Below, piece by piece: positions 1 through 7,971 of a stretch of 33,878 nt of DNA. The DNA is taken from NCBI GenBank assembly GCA_002343445.1, contig DDSP01000067.1, positions 87,121-120,998 on the forward strand. The letters are read 5' to 3'. Position 1 is the stretch's first letter; every line of letters begins with the position of its first letter. The DNA comes from Chthonomonas sp. UBA2387. GTDB lineage: Bacteria; Armatimonadota; Fimbriimonadia; Fimbriimonadales; Fimbriimonadaceae. The position numbers were made by a program, and so were the translations under genes. The notes under the pieces were generated by a model. That model was not told where the DNA came from. It made no database searches and worked only from the letters and a program-made list of their open reading frames with translations.

Positions 1-27
1 CCACCACGACCCGCCGCGAGCGCTAGG

Positions 28-249
28 CTACGCTCCGTCTGCGACGATCACGTTGGCCGCCGTCGAAATGACGGGAGGCACTGGAAGGCCGCGCAAGCGA
101 ATGCCCTCCAAGTGAAACTCGATGGCCTCGCGGATCAGGGCCTCGGTTTCCTTCCGGGTCTTGCCAGCCGCGACGCATCCCGGGAGGTCCGGCACATAGG
201 CCGACCAGTTGCGATTGCCCCGCTCGTAGATCACGGCGTAACGCGTCAT
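28..249 (-). CDS. hicB: HicB-family antitoxin
   Basis: A 73-residue protein whose N-terminal half has the HicB pattern: a short beta strand (RYAVIYE), then SAYVPDLPGCVAAGKT, then a helix with EAIEFHLEGI. HicB antitoxins bind and neutralise the HicA mRNA interferase and usually repress their own operon. The start codon overlaps the hicA stop (ATGA at 246-249), so the two are translationally coupled with the toxin first, the usual HicAB order. No separate C-terminal HTH or ribbon-helix-helix domain is visible: the protein is a short single-domain form, so DNA binding may need the HicA-HicB complex or be absent. Assignment is from family motifs; activity is inferred. Confidence 0.9.
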   Translation of the reverse strand: MTRYAVIYERGNRNWSAYVPDLPGCVAAGKTRKETEALIREAIEFHLEGIRLRGLPVPPVISTAANVIVADGA

Positions 250-437
250 GGCTTTTCCAGTCCAGCTTGTCTAAGAATACTCCTCAACGTCTTGGGGTGC
301 AAATCGTTCGCCGGATGACCGCTCACCGTCACCACACCCGGCTTTTTTGGATGCACATACTGGCGGTGGCTGCCTCGAACGCGATCAAGTACCCAGCCAT
401 CCGACTCCAGACGTTTGAGGACGTCCCGAACCTGCAT
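246..437 (-). CDS. hicA: HicA-family mRNA interferase toxin
   Basis: A 63-residue protein with the double-stranded-RNA-binding-like fold signature of HicA: VLKRLESDGWVLDRVRGSHR, followed by HPKKPG, VTVSGHP and LHPKTLRSILRQAGL. The His in GSHR is the family's catalytic residue. HicA cleaves mRNA and tmRNA when free of HicB. I chose the start at 437, not the upstream in-frame ATG at 536, because the family begins at this point and an AAGGA lies about 12 nt upstream. The gene is first in a two-gene leftward operon and is transcribed away from the GH20-like gene. Confidence 0.9.
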   Translation of the reverse strand: MQVRDVLKRLESDGWVLDRVRGSHRQYVHPKKPGVVTVSGHPANDLHPKTLRSILRQAGLEKP

Positions 438-516
438 TGTATCCCGTTCTTCCTTGTTGCCTATCGGACTCCTGCTCGGGCCCTTTGCCCTCCTCGTCAA
501 CCCTGTACACTGGGCC

Positions 517-1557
517 ATGCTGATCGCCGCAACCATCGCCGCCGCCGTGTTGCAGCCGGCCGCCTTGCCGGTTCAGGGGCTCCATGTCCTCAGCCTCCCC
601 AAAGCCAACGTGGACGAGTTCGTCCGCTTCGTCGAAACCGACCTCAAGCGCGAGGGCGTCAACCTGATCGTCCTCGAAGTGGACTACAACTTCGACTTCA
701 AGAGCCGACCCGAGATGGCCGAGCCGGGGGGACTCAACCACGAGGACGCCCGAAAGATCGCCGAGGCGTGCAAGCGGGCCGGTATCCGCCTCATCCCCCA
801 GATGGGCATGCTCGGGCACCAATCGTGGGCAAAGGACACGGGCAAGCTGCTCACGGTCTACCCCCACTTCGACGAGACCCCCGGCAAGTACCCGAACAAC
901 GAAGGCATCTATTGCCGAAGCTATTGCCCGCGCCACCCCGAAGTCCACAAGGTGCTGTTCCCACTCATCGACGAGATGTGCGACGCGTTCCAAGCCGATG
1001 CGTTCCACGCGGGGATGGACGAGGCGTTCATCCTAGGGGATGCCGATTGCGCCCGCTGCAAAGACGCGCCAAAGGCCACGCTATTCGCCGAGGAGGTCAC
1101 GCGCATCCAAGAACACTTGAAGGGCAAGAAGCGAGAGATGTGGATGTGGGGCGACCGGTTCCTCGACGCCAAGATCACGGGCCTCGGCGAATGGGAAGCC
1201 AGCACCAACGAGACGGCGCCCTCGCTGCGGATGATCTCCAAAGAGGTCGTCATCTGCGATTGGCACTACGAGAACGCCCCGCCCACCGCAGCTTGGTTCG
1301 CGGGTGAAGGGTTCCGCGTGGTGTCGTCGCCGTGGCGCAAACCGCATGTGGCGCTGAGCCAGTTGGAGCAGATTCTCGCGGCGCGGACGGGCGGCGCCAA
1401 GTCGATCGCCGACCGCCTGTTGGGGACCTTGCACACGACCTGGGTTGACGGCGCGACGTTCATGAAGGCCTACCGCGGCGAAGAAACGAACGACGCCGCG
1501 AAGGAAACCGTGGCCACGTTCAAAGCCCTGATGAAGGCCGTCCGCGGCGAGAAGTAG
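517..1557 (+). CDS. Secreted GH20-like glycoside hydrolase
   Basis: A 346-residue protein starting with an export signal (hydrophobic LIAATIAAAVL, Ala-rich cleavage region near residue 17). The rest reads as a TIM barrel of the beta-N-acetylhexosaminidase (GH20) superfamily: VNLIVLEVDYNF, a strand IRLIPQMGMLGHQ, and the Asp-Glu pair Asp168-Glu169 in FHAGMDEAF, which corresponds to the HxGGDE acid/base motif of GH20, with Gly-Met replacing Gly-Gly. GH20 enzymes use substrate-assisted catalysis to remove terminal GlcNAc/GalNAc. The N-terminal GH20b domain is missing, so it is a catalytic-domain-only variant. In-frame starts exist upstream (415) but would give no signal peptide. Substrate is unknown; a role in cell-wall or chitin-derived sugar recovery beside the NamZ gene is inference. 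Confidence 0.75.
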   Translation: MLIAATIAAAVLQPAALPVQGLHVLSLPKANVDEFVRFVETDLKREGVNLIVLEVDYNFDFKSRPEMAEPGGLNHEDARKIAEACKRAGIRLIPQMGMLGHQSWAKDTGKLLTVYPHFDETPGKYPNNEGIYCRSYCPRHPEVHKVLFPLIDEMCDAFQADAFHAGMDEAFILGDADCARCKDAPKATLFAEEVTRIQEHLKGKKREMWMWGDRFLDAKITGLGEWEASTNETAPSLRMISKEVVICDWHYENAPPTAAWFAGEGFRVVSSPWRKPHVALSQLEQILAARTGGAKSIADRLLGTLHTTWVDGATFMKAYRGEETNDAAKETVATFKALMKAVRGEK

Positions 1558-1576
1558 CGGTCCGCCGAATGCGAAA

Positions 1577-1605
1577 CGGGGGCTGCGGTAGAACCGCAAC
1601 CCCCG
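1577..1605. terminator. Hairpin between convergent genes
   Basis: Two 13-base arms (1577-1589 and 1593-1605) pair around an AGA loop with one mismatch, in the 69-bp space between the stop of the GH20-like gene and the stop of the leftward lipoprotein gene. There is no clean T tract on either side, so it is a probable bidirectional terminator rather than a canonical intrinsic one. Confidence 0.5.
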
Positions 1606-1626
1606 CGTTCGTTGGGCTGACTCAGC

Positions 1627-1794
1627 CTAGTTCGAGTCGTCGAACTTCTGCATGCCTTCCGCCGCGAGCTTGTCGGCTTTGGCCTGCTGTTCGTCGTACG
1701 ACTTCTTGGCCGCGTCGGCCGACACGTCGCCCGTGTTGCAACCCACCAACCCGAGGGTGGCGATTGCGAGAACGAGAAGGGCGAGCGTCTTCAT
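1627..1794 (-). CDS. Small lipoprotein
   Basis: A 55-residue protein with a lipoprotein signal: MKTLALLVLAIATLG then the lipobox LVGC (Cys at residue 19). The mature part is about 37 residues and is rich in Lys, Ala, Asp and Gln (AAKKSYDEQQAKADKLAAEG), with a pattern that could form one short amphipathic helix. The start ATG overlaps the stop of the upstream prepilin gene (TAATG), so the two are translationally coupled. No family recognised. Coupling suggests a role beside the pilin-like protein, for example as a small envelope anchor, but that is a guess. Confidence 0.7.
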   Translation of the reverse strand: MKTLALLVLAIATLGLVGCNTGDVSADAAKKSYDEQQAKADKLAAEGMQKFDDSN

Positions 1795-2756
1795 TAGCTG
1801 CCGAAGGCCCAGAACGGATACTGGAGCGACAAGACCGGGGTCACGCCGGGGCGGTAGGTGCCGGACGAGATGCCGCACTTCGTGTTGGCATCCACGGGCA
1901 CGCCGTACTCGGCAGCGGTGGGCGTTCGGCTGAGGAACGCGTTCGTCTGCAGGGCCTTGGCCGAGCCGTCGGCGAAGCCGACCACGATCACGCCGCCGCT
2001 GACGCGCGAGGCATCGTCATCGGCGAGCGGGTTGCACGAAGCGTCCGACTTCTTGAAGTTGGCCGCCCAGAACTCGCGAATGGCCATCGGATAGATGGTC
2101 TGCGTCGAGAGCGGGTCGTTGACGCCGTCGACCAGAACCGGGGAGTAGTTGATGTTCGGGTTGCTGAATTCGAACAGCAGCATGGCCTGCGACACGTTCG
2201 GGATCGAGCTCTGCGTACCGCCGAGCCAGGAGTTGCGGAGCCGACCGGCAGCCGTCGCGGAGCGGTTGTACGTGTTCAACGCGCCGGTCAGGCCGAGGTT
2301 GATCGCGAAGCCGCCCATGATCTGGCCGTTCTCCGTCCACTGTCGCCAGCCACCCGAGATCGCGGGCGTGTCCAGCTTCTGGCGAGACGGGTGCTCGAAC
2401 ATCTCGACCGACTTGGTGTAGGGCAGGATCCACTTCTGCCAGGAGTAGTGGTTCATCCGCCAGGGGTAAGGACCAGCACCCGAGCAGCCGTCGCCATTGG
2501 AGGGCGTGTAGCCGGCCGCATTCAGAGCGGGGTTCAGGGCCGACCGCGCGTAGCAGTCGTCGTTCCGGGGATAGACGTCGTCATAGTCCGACGTGTACAG
2601 GATGACGCCGAGCCCGAGCTGCTTCTGGTTGCTGATGGCAACCGCTTTCTTGGCAGACTGCTTGGCTTGCGCGTACACGGGGAAGAGCATGGCGGCGAGG
2701 ATGGCGATGATGGCGATCACCACCAGAAGTTCGATGAGCGTAAAGGCCTTTTTCAA
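1794..2756 (-). CDS. Prepilin-type secreted protein (DUF1559-like)
   Basis: A 320-residue protein with a textbook type IV prepilin N-terminus: KKA, then FTLIELLVVIAIIAILAAM, with Glu at position +5 of the mature form and cleavage by PilD expected before Phe. The following region (QAKQSAKKAV, NQKQLGLGVILY, SDYDD) and a late DGSAKAL motif match the large prepilin-like families with a C-terminal DG motif that are greatly expanded in Planctomycetes, Verrucomicrobia and Armatimonadota. The start is a TTG at 2756 with GGAG about 10 nt upstream. It is the first gene of a two-gene unit with the coupled lipoprotein. Such proteins are exported and held in the inner membrane by the N-terminal helix; their individual functions are unknown. 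Confidence 0.9.
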   Translation of the reverse strand: MKKAFTLIELLVVIAIIAILAAMLFPVYAQAKQSAKKAVAISNQKQLGLGVILYTSDYDDVYPRNDDCYARSALNPALNAAGYTPSNGDGCSGAGPYPWRMNHYSWQKWILPYTKSVEMFEHPSRQKLDTPAISGGWRQWTENGQIMGGFAINLGLTGALNTYNRSATAAGRLRNSWLGGTQSSIPNVSQAMLLFEFSNPNINYSPVLVDGVNDPLSTQTIYPMAIREFWAANFKKSDASCNPLADDDASRVSGGVIVVGFADGSAKALQTNAFLSRTPTAAEYGVPVDANTKCGISSGTYRPGVTPVLSLQYPFWAFGS

Positions 2757-2833
2757 CGTTGGTTCACTCCGACTGATGCAGGTCGAGGGGGACGAGCCCC
2801 GAGCGTGTTGCGCCCCAGAGAATGGAGGATCAA

Positions 2834-2851
2834 TGTTAAGACAGTGTTAAG
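2834..2851 (-). promoter_or_regulatory. Pho-box-like direct repeat
   Basis: On the minus strand the sequence reads CTTAACA-CTGT-CTTAACA, two perfect 7-mers with an 11-bp period, about 80 nt upstream of the prepilin TTG start. TTAACA repeated at 11-bp spacing is the known binding pattern of Bacillus PhoP, and OmpR/PhoB-family regulators generally bind such tandem sites. The identity of the regulator is inference. Confidence 0.45.
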
Positions 2852-2867
2852 GCCGCATCCCGGCAGG

Positions 2868-4049
2868 TTAGGGTTTCGTGATGATCGCTCGACGTGTCGC
2901 CTCGAACCCCGCACACTCGGCGGCCATGCGCTCCCTCACGCGCGGGAGCGGCCACAGGTCGTCCACGGCTTCGGCGAGCCAGGCGTTGCCCGCAAGAATG
3001 TCGATGGGCCTTTTGACCTCTTCATACTCGTAGGGCGGAGGGTTCCAGGCGAACTTCCCGCCCCCGCAACGGTGCGCGGCCTGCATCACGGCGACGCCCG
3101 CCAGCACCGGCTCGAACACCGCCCGATCGAACACGTGAAGGAACGCGCCCCCGCAATACGCGCCCGCGTGCTTGTGGAACGTCGGTTGGAACGGGAACGG
3201 TCGGAAGTACACCCCTGGCAGCCCTTCGGCGTTCAAGGCGTCGCAAAACGCCCACGAATCCAGCCACGCCGCACCGCAAATCTCGAAGGGCCGCGTCGTC
3301 CCTCGGCCCTCGCTCACGTTGGTGGCTTCCAGCAAGCACATGCCCGGATAGACCACGGCCGTGTCCACCGTCGGCATATTGGGCGAGGGGATGGCCCACG
3401 GCAGGCCCGACTCGTCGTGATAAGCGGCACGGTCCCAACCCTCCACTCCGACCACGGTCACCTTGGCCCCCGGGAACTGCGTGGCTTCGACGTAGCGGGC
3501 GATCTCCCCCGCCGTCATCCCGTGCCGCGTCGGCAACGGATACAGCCCGACAAAGCTGTCGAACGCCGGGTCCAACACGGTGCCTTCGACCGTCACCCCG
3601 TTGATCGGGTTGACCCGGTCGAGGACCACCACCTCGATGCCCAGCGCTCGGCACGCCTTGATGCACAGGGCCAACGTCCAGACGAACGTGTAGTACCGCG
3701 CGCCCACGTCCACGATGTCTACGACGAGGACCTCGATGCCTTCCAGCATCTGCGGCGTGGGCTTGCGGCAGGCCCCGTACAGGGAGTGGAACCGCAGACC
3801 GGTGCGCGCGTCTTCGTAGCCCTCCCACTCGATCATGTTGTCCTGCGTGTGCCCCCAAATCCCGTGCTGCGGGCCAAACGCGGCGACGATCTTCAGATCG
3901 CCCCGCTGGTGAAGTGGCAGCAGATGGTCGAGGATGTGCCGCCCGTCCGAAGCGATGGACGCCTGATTGCAGACCACGCCGATTGCCTTGCCCCGCAACG
4001 GGGCGCAGTCGCGGGCGAGCAAAGCGTCGAGGCCGTTCTTGGTGGACAT
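2868..4049 (-). CDS. namZ: NamZ-type exo-beta-N-acetylmuramidase (DUF1343, GH171)
   Basis: A 393-residue DUF1343 protein. Family signatures are all present in order: GKAIGVVCNQAS near the N-terminus, AFGPQHGIWG, VVDIVDVGARYYTFVWT, DRVNPI, PTRHGMTAGEIA, and NVSEGRGTTRPFE. DUF1343 was shown to be NamZ, which releases MurNAc from the non-reducing end of peptidoglycan fragments (family GH171). I start at 4049, where homology begins; the longer frame upstream overlaps the DUF72 gene and has no family similarity. With this start there is no signal peptide, so the enzyme seems cytoplasmic, unlike secreted NamZ of Bacillus. It lies 11 nt after the DUF72 gene, in one leftward unit. Confidence 0.88.
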   Translation of the reverse strand: MSTKNGLDALLARDCAPLRGKAIGVVCNQASIASDGRHILDHLLPLHQRGDLKIVAAFGPQHGIWGHTQDNMIEWEGYEDARTGLRFHSLYGACRKPTPQMLEGIEVLVVDIVDVGARYYTFVWTLALCIKACRALGIEVVVLDRVNPINGVTVEGTVLDPAFDSFVGLYPLPTRHGMTAGEIARYVEATQFPGAKVTVVGVEGWDRAAYHDESGLPWAIPSPNMPTVDTAVVYPGMCLLEATNVSEGRGTTRPFEICGAAWLDSWAFCDALNAEGLPGVYFRPFPFQPTFHKHAGAYCGGAFLHVFDRAVFEPVLAGVAVMQAAHRCGGGKFAWNPPPYEYEEVKRPIDILAGNAWLAEAVDDLWPLPRVRERMAAECAGFEATRRAIITKP

Positions 4050-4060
4050 CCTGTTGAAGG

Positions 4061-4777
4061 CTACCCGGACCCCAGGTGCCCGAGCAGCGCGTCGGCCCAA
4101 ATCCACGGGGAACCCTCGTCTTCGTGCTTCAGGAACACCCACGTCGGCTTGCCGAGCCCGCGAAAGTGGGCGGCCCATTCGCGCAGATCGTCGTCGGAGT
4201 AGTCGCATTTGCGCAGGCGGGCGTAAGCGAAGTCGGCGGTATCGCGCCGAACGGCGTCCATTTCGTCGGTGTCGGAGGCGACGAACGCGGCGTTGTGGCG
4301 ACGCAACGTCTCCGCCACGGCATCATCGTTCCAACTCTCGTGACGAAACTCCAGGGCCAGCCGATTGCCAGCGGCGAACTCGGTCAGGAACGCGTCCAGC
4401 CGCTCGACGTCCTTCTTCATGTTGGGAGGCAGTTGGACCAGCACGGGTCCCAGCCTCCCCGCTTCGGCCAGCGGTTTCAGGCGCCCCAGGAAGAACTTCG
4501 CCGAATCGAACGCCTCTGGCTTGAGCCGGCGCATGTGGGTCACGTCGCGGTGTATCTTCGGGCAGAACTCGAATCCGGCCGGCGTGCCGTCGCGCCACTT
4601 GGCGACGCCCTCCTCGCTGGGCATCCGGTACCACGTCCCGTCCATCTCGACGGCGGTGTAGCGCTGGGCGTAGAAGTCGAGGAACTGGGAGGCCTTGAGT
4701 TCGGGCGGATAGAACCGCCCCTCGCCCTGCCACGGCTTGTACGAGAATCCCGAAAGACCGACGCGCACGGAGTGCAT
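4061..4777 (-). CDS. DUF72 family protein (YecE-like)
   Basis: A 238-residue TIM-barrel protein of the DUF72/YecE family: VGLSGFSYKPW at the N-terminus, then FYPPELKASQFLDFYAQRY, AVEMDGTWYRMPS, WRDGTPAGFEFCPKIHRDVTH, LGPVLVQLPPNMKKD, ALEFRHESW and YARLR. These are the diagnostic blocks of the family. The biochemical function is not known; the fold and conserved acidic/aromatic residues suggest an enzyme. It sits between a TPR protein (8 nt upstream) and NamZ (11 nt downstream), so the three are very likely cotranscribed. Confidence 0.9.
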   Translation of the reverse strand: MHSVRVGLSGFSYKPWQGEGRFYPPELKASQFLDFYAQRYTAVEMDGTWYRMPSEEGVAKWRDGTPAGFEFCPKIHRDVTHMRRLKPEAFDSAKFFLGRLKPLAEAGRLGPVLVQLPPNMKKDVERLDAFLTEFAAGNRLALEFRHESWNDDAVAETLRRHNAAFVASDTDEMDAVRRDTADFAYARLRKCDYSDDDLREWAAHFRGLGKPTWVFLKHEDEGSPWIWADALLGHLGSG

Positions 4778-4785
4778 GTGCGGGA

Positions 4786-5577
4786 TTATGGGGCAGCGGC
4801 GGATCGCGCCTGCCCGACCAACTTCGCAACCCTATGGTCCAAGCTCGATCCCGCTGGCGCAAGCCGCTTCGCCTGGGCGAGAGACGCTTCCGCATCTTCG
4901 CGGCGACCCAGCCTGCCAAGCACCTCCCAGTCGAGAAACCACGCGACCGCCAGGTCCGGGTCCAATCGCTTCGCGCTGAGGAGGTGTTCATGTGCCCTTT
5001 CCGGACTCCCGCTTGAAAGCCGATCGGCCAACACGAGGTGGGCCAGTGCCAAGCGCTCTGCCGCCGACACGGGTGTCCGGGAAGTCTCGGCATACGGGAT
5101 GCCCACGACAAAGCGATCAACGTGCCGCAAGACCTCTTCGACCAAGTCGGGCCGGTCCACGTCCTCCGCAAGAACGACGACATCGGCAAGAGCCCTAATG
5201 GTGTGGCTCGAGACCCTGTGTGGGCCGCTCAAGTTCAGGAGTGACCCCAAGGCCTGCAACGCTTCCTCCTTGCGCCCCTGCTCCACGTACATCGAAACGA
5301 GCCTAAAGCGGAGGTCTGGCGAGCCACGGGCCCAGGCCAGCGCCTTCTGGTAGCCGCGCTCCGCTTCGGCGTAGTTGCCGGCCGCTCGGGCTTTGTCGGC
5401 CTCCTCCGCGAGGTCACGGGACAGTCTCATCCTTATTGGGGCTCCCGGGTCTCGCCCTCGTCCGACTCTCGCCGTGGCGTACAACGGGAACGTGGCGGCG
5501 GCGACCAACGCCACACCGACAGGTATGGCCAGCATCGCCAAAACTCGGCGAAACCTGAACTTCGCCCTTTGCTGCAT
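4786..5577 (-). CDS. Membrane-anchored TPR protein
   Basis: A 263-residue protein with a basic N-terminus (QQRAKFRFRR) and one transmembrane segment (VLAMLAIPVGVALVAAATF, about residues 11-29). Tetratricopeptide-like helices follow: AGNYAEAERGYQKAL, YVEQGRKEEALQALG, and near the C-terminus LDPDLAVAWFLDWEVLGRLG and REDAEASLAQAKRLAP. TPRs mediate protein contacts; partners are unknown. The start at 5577 is chosen because the membrane segment follows and the region upstream is the divergent permease. A TATGAT lies 9 nt before the ATG and only a weak GGA precedes it, so the mRNA may be almost leaderless. It is first in the TPR-DUF72-namZ unit. Confidence 0.75.
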   Translation of the reverse strand: MQQRAKFRFRRVLAMLAIPVGVALVAAATFPLYATARVGRGRDPGAPIRMRLSRDLAEEADKARAAGNYAEAERGYQKALAWARGSPDLRFRLVSMYVEQGRKEEALQALGSLLNLSGPHRVSSHTIRALADVVVLAEDVDRPDLVEEVLRHVDRFVVGIPYAETSRTPVSAAERLALAHLVLADRLSSGSPERAHEHLLSAKRLDPDLAVAWFLDWEVLGRLGRREDAEASLAQAKRLAPAGSSLDHRVAKLVGQARSAAAP

Positions 5578-5586
5578 TCCAAACTT

Positions 5587-5592
5587 ATCATA
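5587..5592 (-). promoter_or_regulatory. -10-like element of the TPR-DUF72-namZ unit
   Basis: TATGAT on the minus strand, 9 nt before the ATG at 5577, in the 27-bp gap between divergent genes. No convincing -35 is visible. The short distance predicts a leader of a few nucleotides at most. Confidence 0.4.
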
Positions 5593-5604
5593 CACAATGC
5601 CCCC

Positions 5605-6378
5605 GTGCTCCCCGAACTCACGGCCGGCGAATGGGGGCTCGCGTGCGTCGCGGGCATGCTCGTCGGCGCGTCCAAGACCGGCTTGCCGGGCGTCGGGATG
5701 CTCGTGGTCCCCGTCATGGCCCACCTGTTCGGCGGACGGCTCTCGGTCGGGGCCTTGCTGCCGCTCCTGATCGTCGCCGACGTGTTCGCCGTCGCGTGGT
5801 ACCGCCGCGATTGCCGTTGGGACCTCATCGCGCGGCTCGCGCTCTGGGTCGGCTTGGGCGTCGCGGTTGGCGCGGGGATTCTGGCCTGGTTCGGCGGCGC
5901 GGCGGCTTCGGATGCGATGGGTCCTTGGATCGGCGGCATCGTGCTCGCCATGCTGGCCACGCATCTCGCGCTCAAGGGTCGAAACGCCGAAGCGTGGTCG
6001 CGGGGACGGCTATGGACCGCTGGCGCTGGAGTCCTCGCCGGGATCACCACGACCATCTCCAACGCGGCCGGACCCGTGATGTCCCTCTATATGGCGGGGC
6101 AAGGCGTGGACAAGCGCAAGTTCGTGGGCACGCTGGCGTGGTTCTTCTTCGCCGTGAACGTCTCCAAGGTGCCGATTCTCGCGGCGCTGACCTTCGCCCA
6201 ACCCGAGAGCCCGCTGATGACCGTGCAGACGCTGGCGTTCGACCTGGTCATGGTGCCCTTGGTCGCGGTGGGGGCGTTCGGTGGACGCAAGGTGCTGGAG
6301 AAGATTCCGCAGAGCGCGTTCGAAGGCGTCGTCCTCGTCTTGGCCGCCGCCGCGAGCGTCAAGCTGCTGGTCGGCTAG
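5605..6378 (+). CDS. TauE/SafE-family permease
   Basis: A 257-residue integral membrane protein of the TauE/SafE (DUF81) family with about eight hydrophobic segments. Family marks include ACVAGMLVGASKTGLPGVG near the N-terminus, then LLPLLIVADVFAVAWYRR and a second repeat with AGVLAGITTTISNAAGPVMSLYMAGQG. Members export or import sulfur-containing and other small organic anions across the cytoplasmic membrane; the substrate cannot be read here. I prefer the GTG at 5605 over a TTG at 5569 because the TTG lies inside the divergent TPR gene. It stands alone in its orientation before the VanW gene. Confidence 0.88.
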   Translation: MLPELTAGEWGLACVAGMLVGASKTGLPGVGMLVVPVMAHLFGGRLSVGALLPLLIVADVFAVAWYRRDCRWDLIARLALWVGLGVAVGAGILAWFGGAAASDAMGPWIGGIVLAMLATHLALKGRNAEAWSRGRLWTAGAGVLAGITTTISNAAGPVMSLYMAGQGVDKRKFVGTLAWFFFAVNVSKVPILAALTFAQPESPLMTVQTLAFDLVMVPLVAVGAFGGRKVLEKIPQSAFEGVVLVLAAAASVKLLVG

Positions 6379-6443
6379 GACCGGCGGGAACCCGCCCACC
6401 GGCGGTGCGTCATAATTCAAAGGTTAGGCGTCGGACGGCAAGG

Positions 6444-7925
6444 ATGCCCGAAACGTTGACCTTTGCACGGATGAAGAAGTACTTAGGCCTGCTGTGTATC
6501 CCTGTGTTGGGTGTGGGCATCGCGTTGCCCATGACCGCCCAACGCGGCGAACCCGTCTACCGACCCGAAACCTACGTCGGCCCCATGCCCATCGGCAACC
6601 TGACGTACCGGGAGGCCGAAGGACGGCTCAAGTACGTTTGGGGCGAGCGCGCCGCCAAGCCCATCCGCCTGACGTCCAAGCTTTTGGCTGCGCCCATCGA
6701 GGTCACTCCCGCCCAACTCGGCATCCAACTGGACGTGGCCGGAACCCTGCGCGACGCCCCGATGAAGGACTTCTGGGGCAACTGGCTCCCCTCTGCCCAA
6801 CCGCCCATCACCCTCGACGAAGTGCTCGACTTCTCGGGCGTGGATGTGTCGAGCATCGTCAAGACGGTCGAAGCCAAGCTGCCCAAGAACGGCAAAGCCA
6901 AGGTCGAGTGGGTCGCCGGGCGCATCGTGAAAACGCCTGAGCAGTCCGGGCTCGAACTGCGCGACGAGGCCGTACTCGAGGCGATCCAACAAGCGGTCAA
7001 TGGTGAAGGCATCGCCGAACTGCCCATCACTCAGGCCGAGAAGCACGTTACCGACGCCGCGCTCGACAGCATCGTCGGCGTGGTGGCGGAGTTTTCGACC
7101 AACTTCCCCAAGAACCAAACCAGCCGCAACACGAACATCCGGCTCGGCTCCGAGTTCCTGAGTGGGACGGTGCTCATGCCCGGCGACCGGTTCAGTTTCA
7201 ACGAGGTCGTGGGCCAACGCACGGCCAAGCGCGGCTTCAAAGAAGCGGGCGTCTACGTCAACGGTCGCCACGACACAGGGATCGGCGGCGGCATCTGCCA
7301 GGTCAGCACAACGCTCTACAACGCGGTTCTGCTGGCCGATCTCAAGGTGGTCAAGCGGCTGAACCACTCGATGCCCGTGGCGTACGTCCCCAGGGGACGC
7401 GACGCGACGGTGTCGTACAACTCGCTCGACCTTGTGTTTGAAAACGACTCCGGACACCCGGTGGCGGTCAGCATGGAGTACCAGTCGGGCAAGCTCACCG
7501 CCCGCATTCTGGGAACGCCCGACCCATCGCGCGAGGTGCAAATCGTCACCTCGGGCCACAAGTCGTGGTCGAAGGGCGAGAAGGTGATCCACGACCCTAC
7601 CCTGCCGCCCGGCAAGACCGTGGTTCGCGAGAAGGGCAGCGCGGGGTACTCGGTTTCGAGCACGCGCATCGTGTACCGCGACGGCAAGGAAGTCCGGCGC
7701 GAACCGCTGGGCACTTCGGTTTACGGAGGGGGCGTGCGGATCGTGGCGCGCAACACTTCCGGCTCGGTGGCGACTCCGCCCCCGGCGGCATCGGAAACCC
7801 CCGAGCCCACGATCGGCGAGACGCCGCCGACCCCGGTCGCAACTCCCAAGCCGGTCGAACCTCCGCCCGCAACCAAGCCGGTCGCCCGACGGTCGCCGGT
7901 CCGCGACTCGGCCATTTCGGGTTGA
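6444..7925 (+). CDS. VanW-family exported protein
   Basis: A 493-residue protein with an N-terminal signal (KKYLGLLCIPVLGVGIALP) and a central to C-terminal VanW domain: FSTNFPKNQTSRNTNIRLGS, PGDRFSFNEVVGQRT, GYV-like EAGVYVNG, and the diagnostic GIGGGICQVSTTLYNAVLLA followed by HSMPVAYVPRGRDATV. Before it lie about 200 residues that look like the YoaR/peptidoglycan-binding-4 region usually paired with VanW. The last 70 residues are Pro/Thr/Ala-rich and probably a flexible wall-facing tail. VanW proteins occur in glycopeptide-resistance loci and widely outside them; their activity is unknown. An alternative start at 6471 would place the signal at the very N-terminus. Confidence 0.9.
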   Translation: MPETLTFARMKKYLGLLCIPVLGVGIALPMTAQRGEPVYRPETYVGPMPIGNLTYREAEGRLKYVWGERAAKPIRLTSKLLAAPIEVTPAQLGIQLDVAGTLRDAPMKDFWGNWLPSAQPPITLDEVLDFSGVDVSSIVKTVEAKLPKNGKAKVEWVAGRIVKTPEQSGLELRDEAVLEAIQQAVNGEGIAELPITQAEKHVTDAALDSIVGVVAEFSTNFPKNQTSRNTNIRLGSEFLSGTVLMPGDRFSFNEVVGQRTAKRGFKEAGVYVNGRHDTGIGGGICQVSTTLYNAVLLADLKVVKRLNHSMPVAYVPRGRDATVSYNSLDLVFENDSGHPVAVSMEYQSGKLTARILGTPDPSREVQIVTSGHKSWSKGEKVIHDPTLPPGKTVVREKGSAGYSVSSTRIVYRDGKEVRREPLGTSVYGGGVRIVARNTSGSVATPPPAASETPEPTIGETPPTPVATPKPVEPPPATKPVARRSPVRDSAISG

Positions 7926-7940
7926 CGTTCCCCGTGCGTA

Positions 7941-7971
7941 GGCACGTGGTGGGCAAGTGGCCGGCAAGTGG
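7941..7971 (+). repeat. Three 11-bp tandem units, copy A
   Basis: Three 9-mers at an exact 11-bp period, GGCACGTGG, GGCAAGTGG and GGCAAGTGG, separated by TG and CC and followed by TT. The same three-unit array, on the opposite strand, occurs at 25999-26029, and both are preceded by TTCCCC within about 15 bp. They lie in the 306-bp gap after the VanW gene. Confidence 0.6.

Noticed and set aside
1569..4202. 877-codon open frame on the plus strand opposite the prepilin and namZ genes
   Set aside because: Shadow: the opposite strand carries recognisable families; the plus-strand product is Arg/His/Pro rich without motifs.
7941..7971. CRISPR-like short repeats
   Set aside because: Units are 9 bp with 2-bp spacers; far too short and no cas genes in the window.
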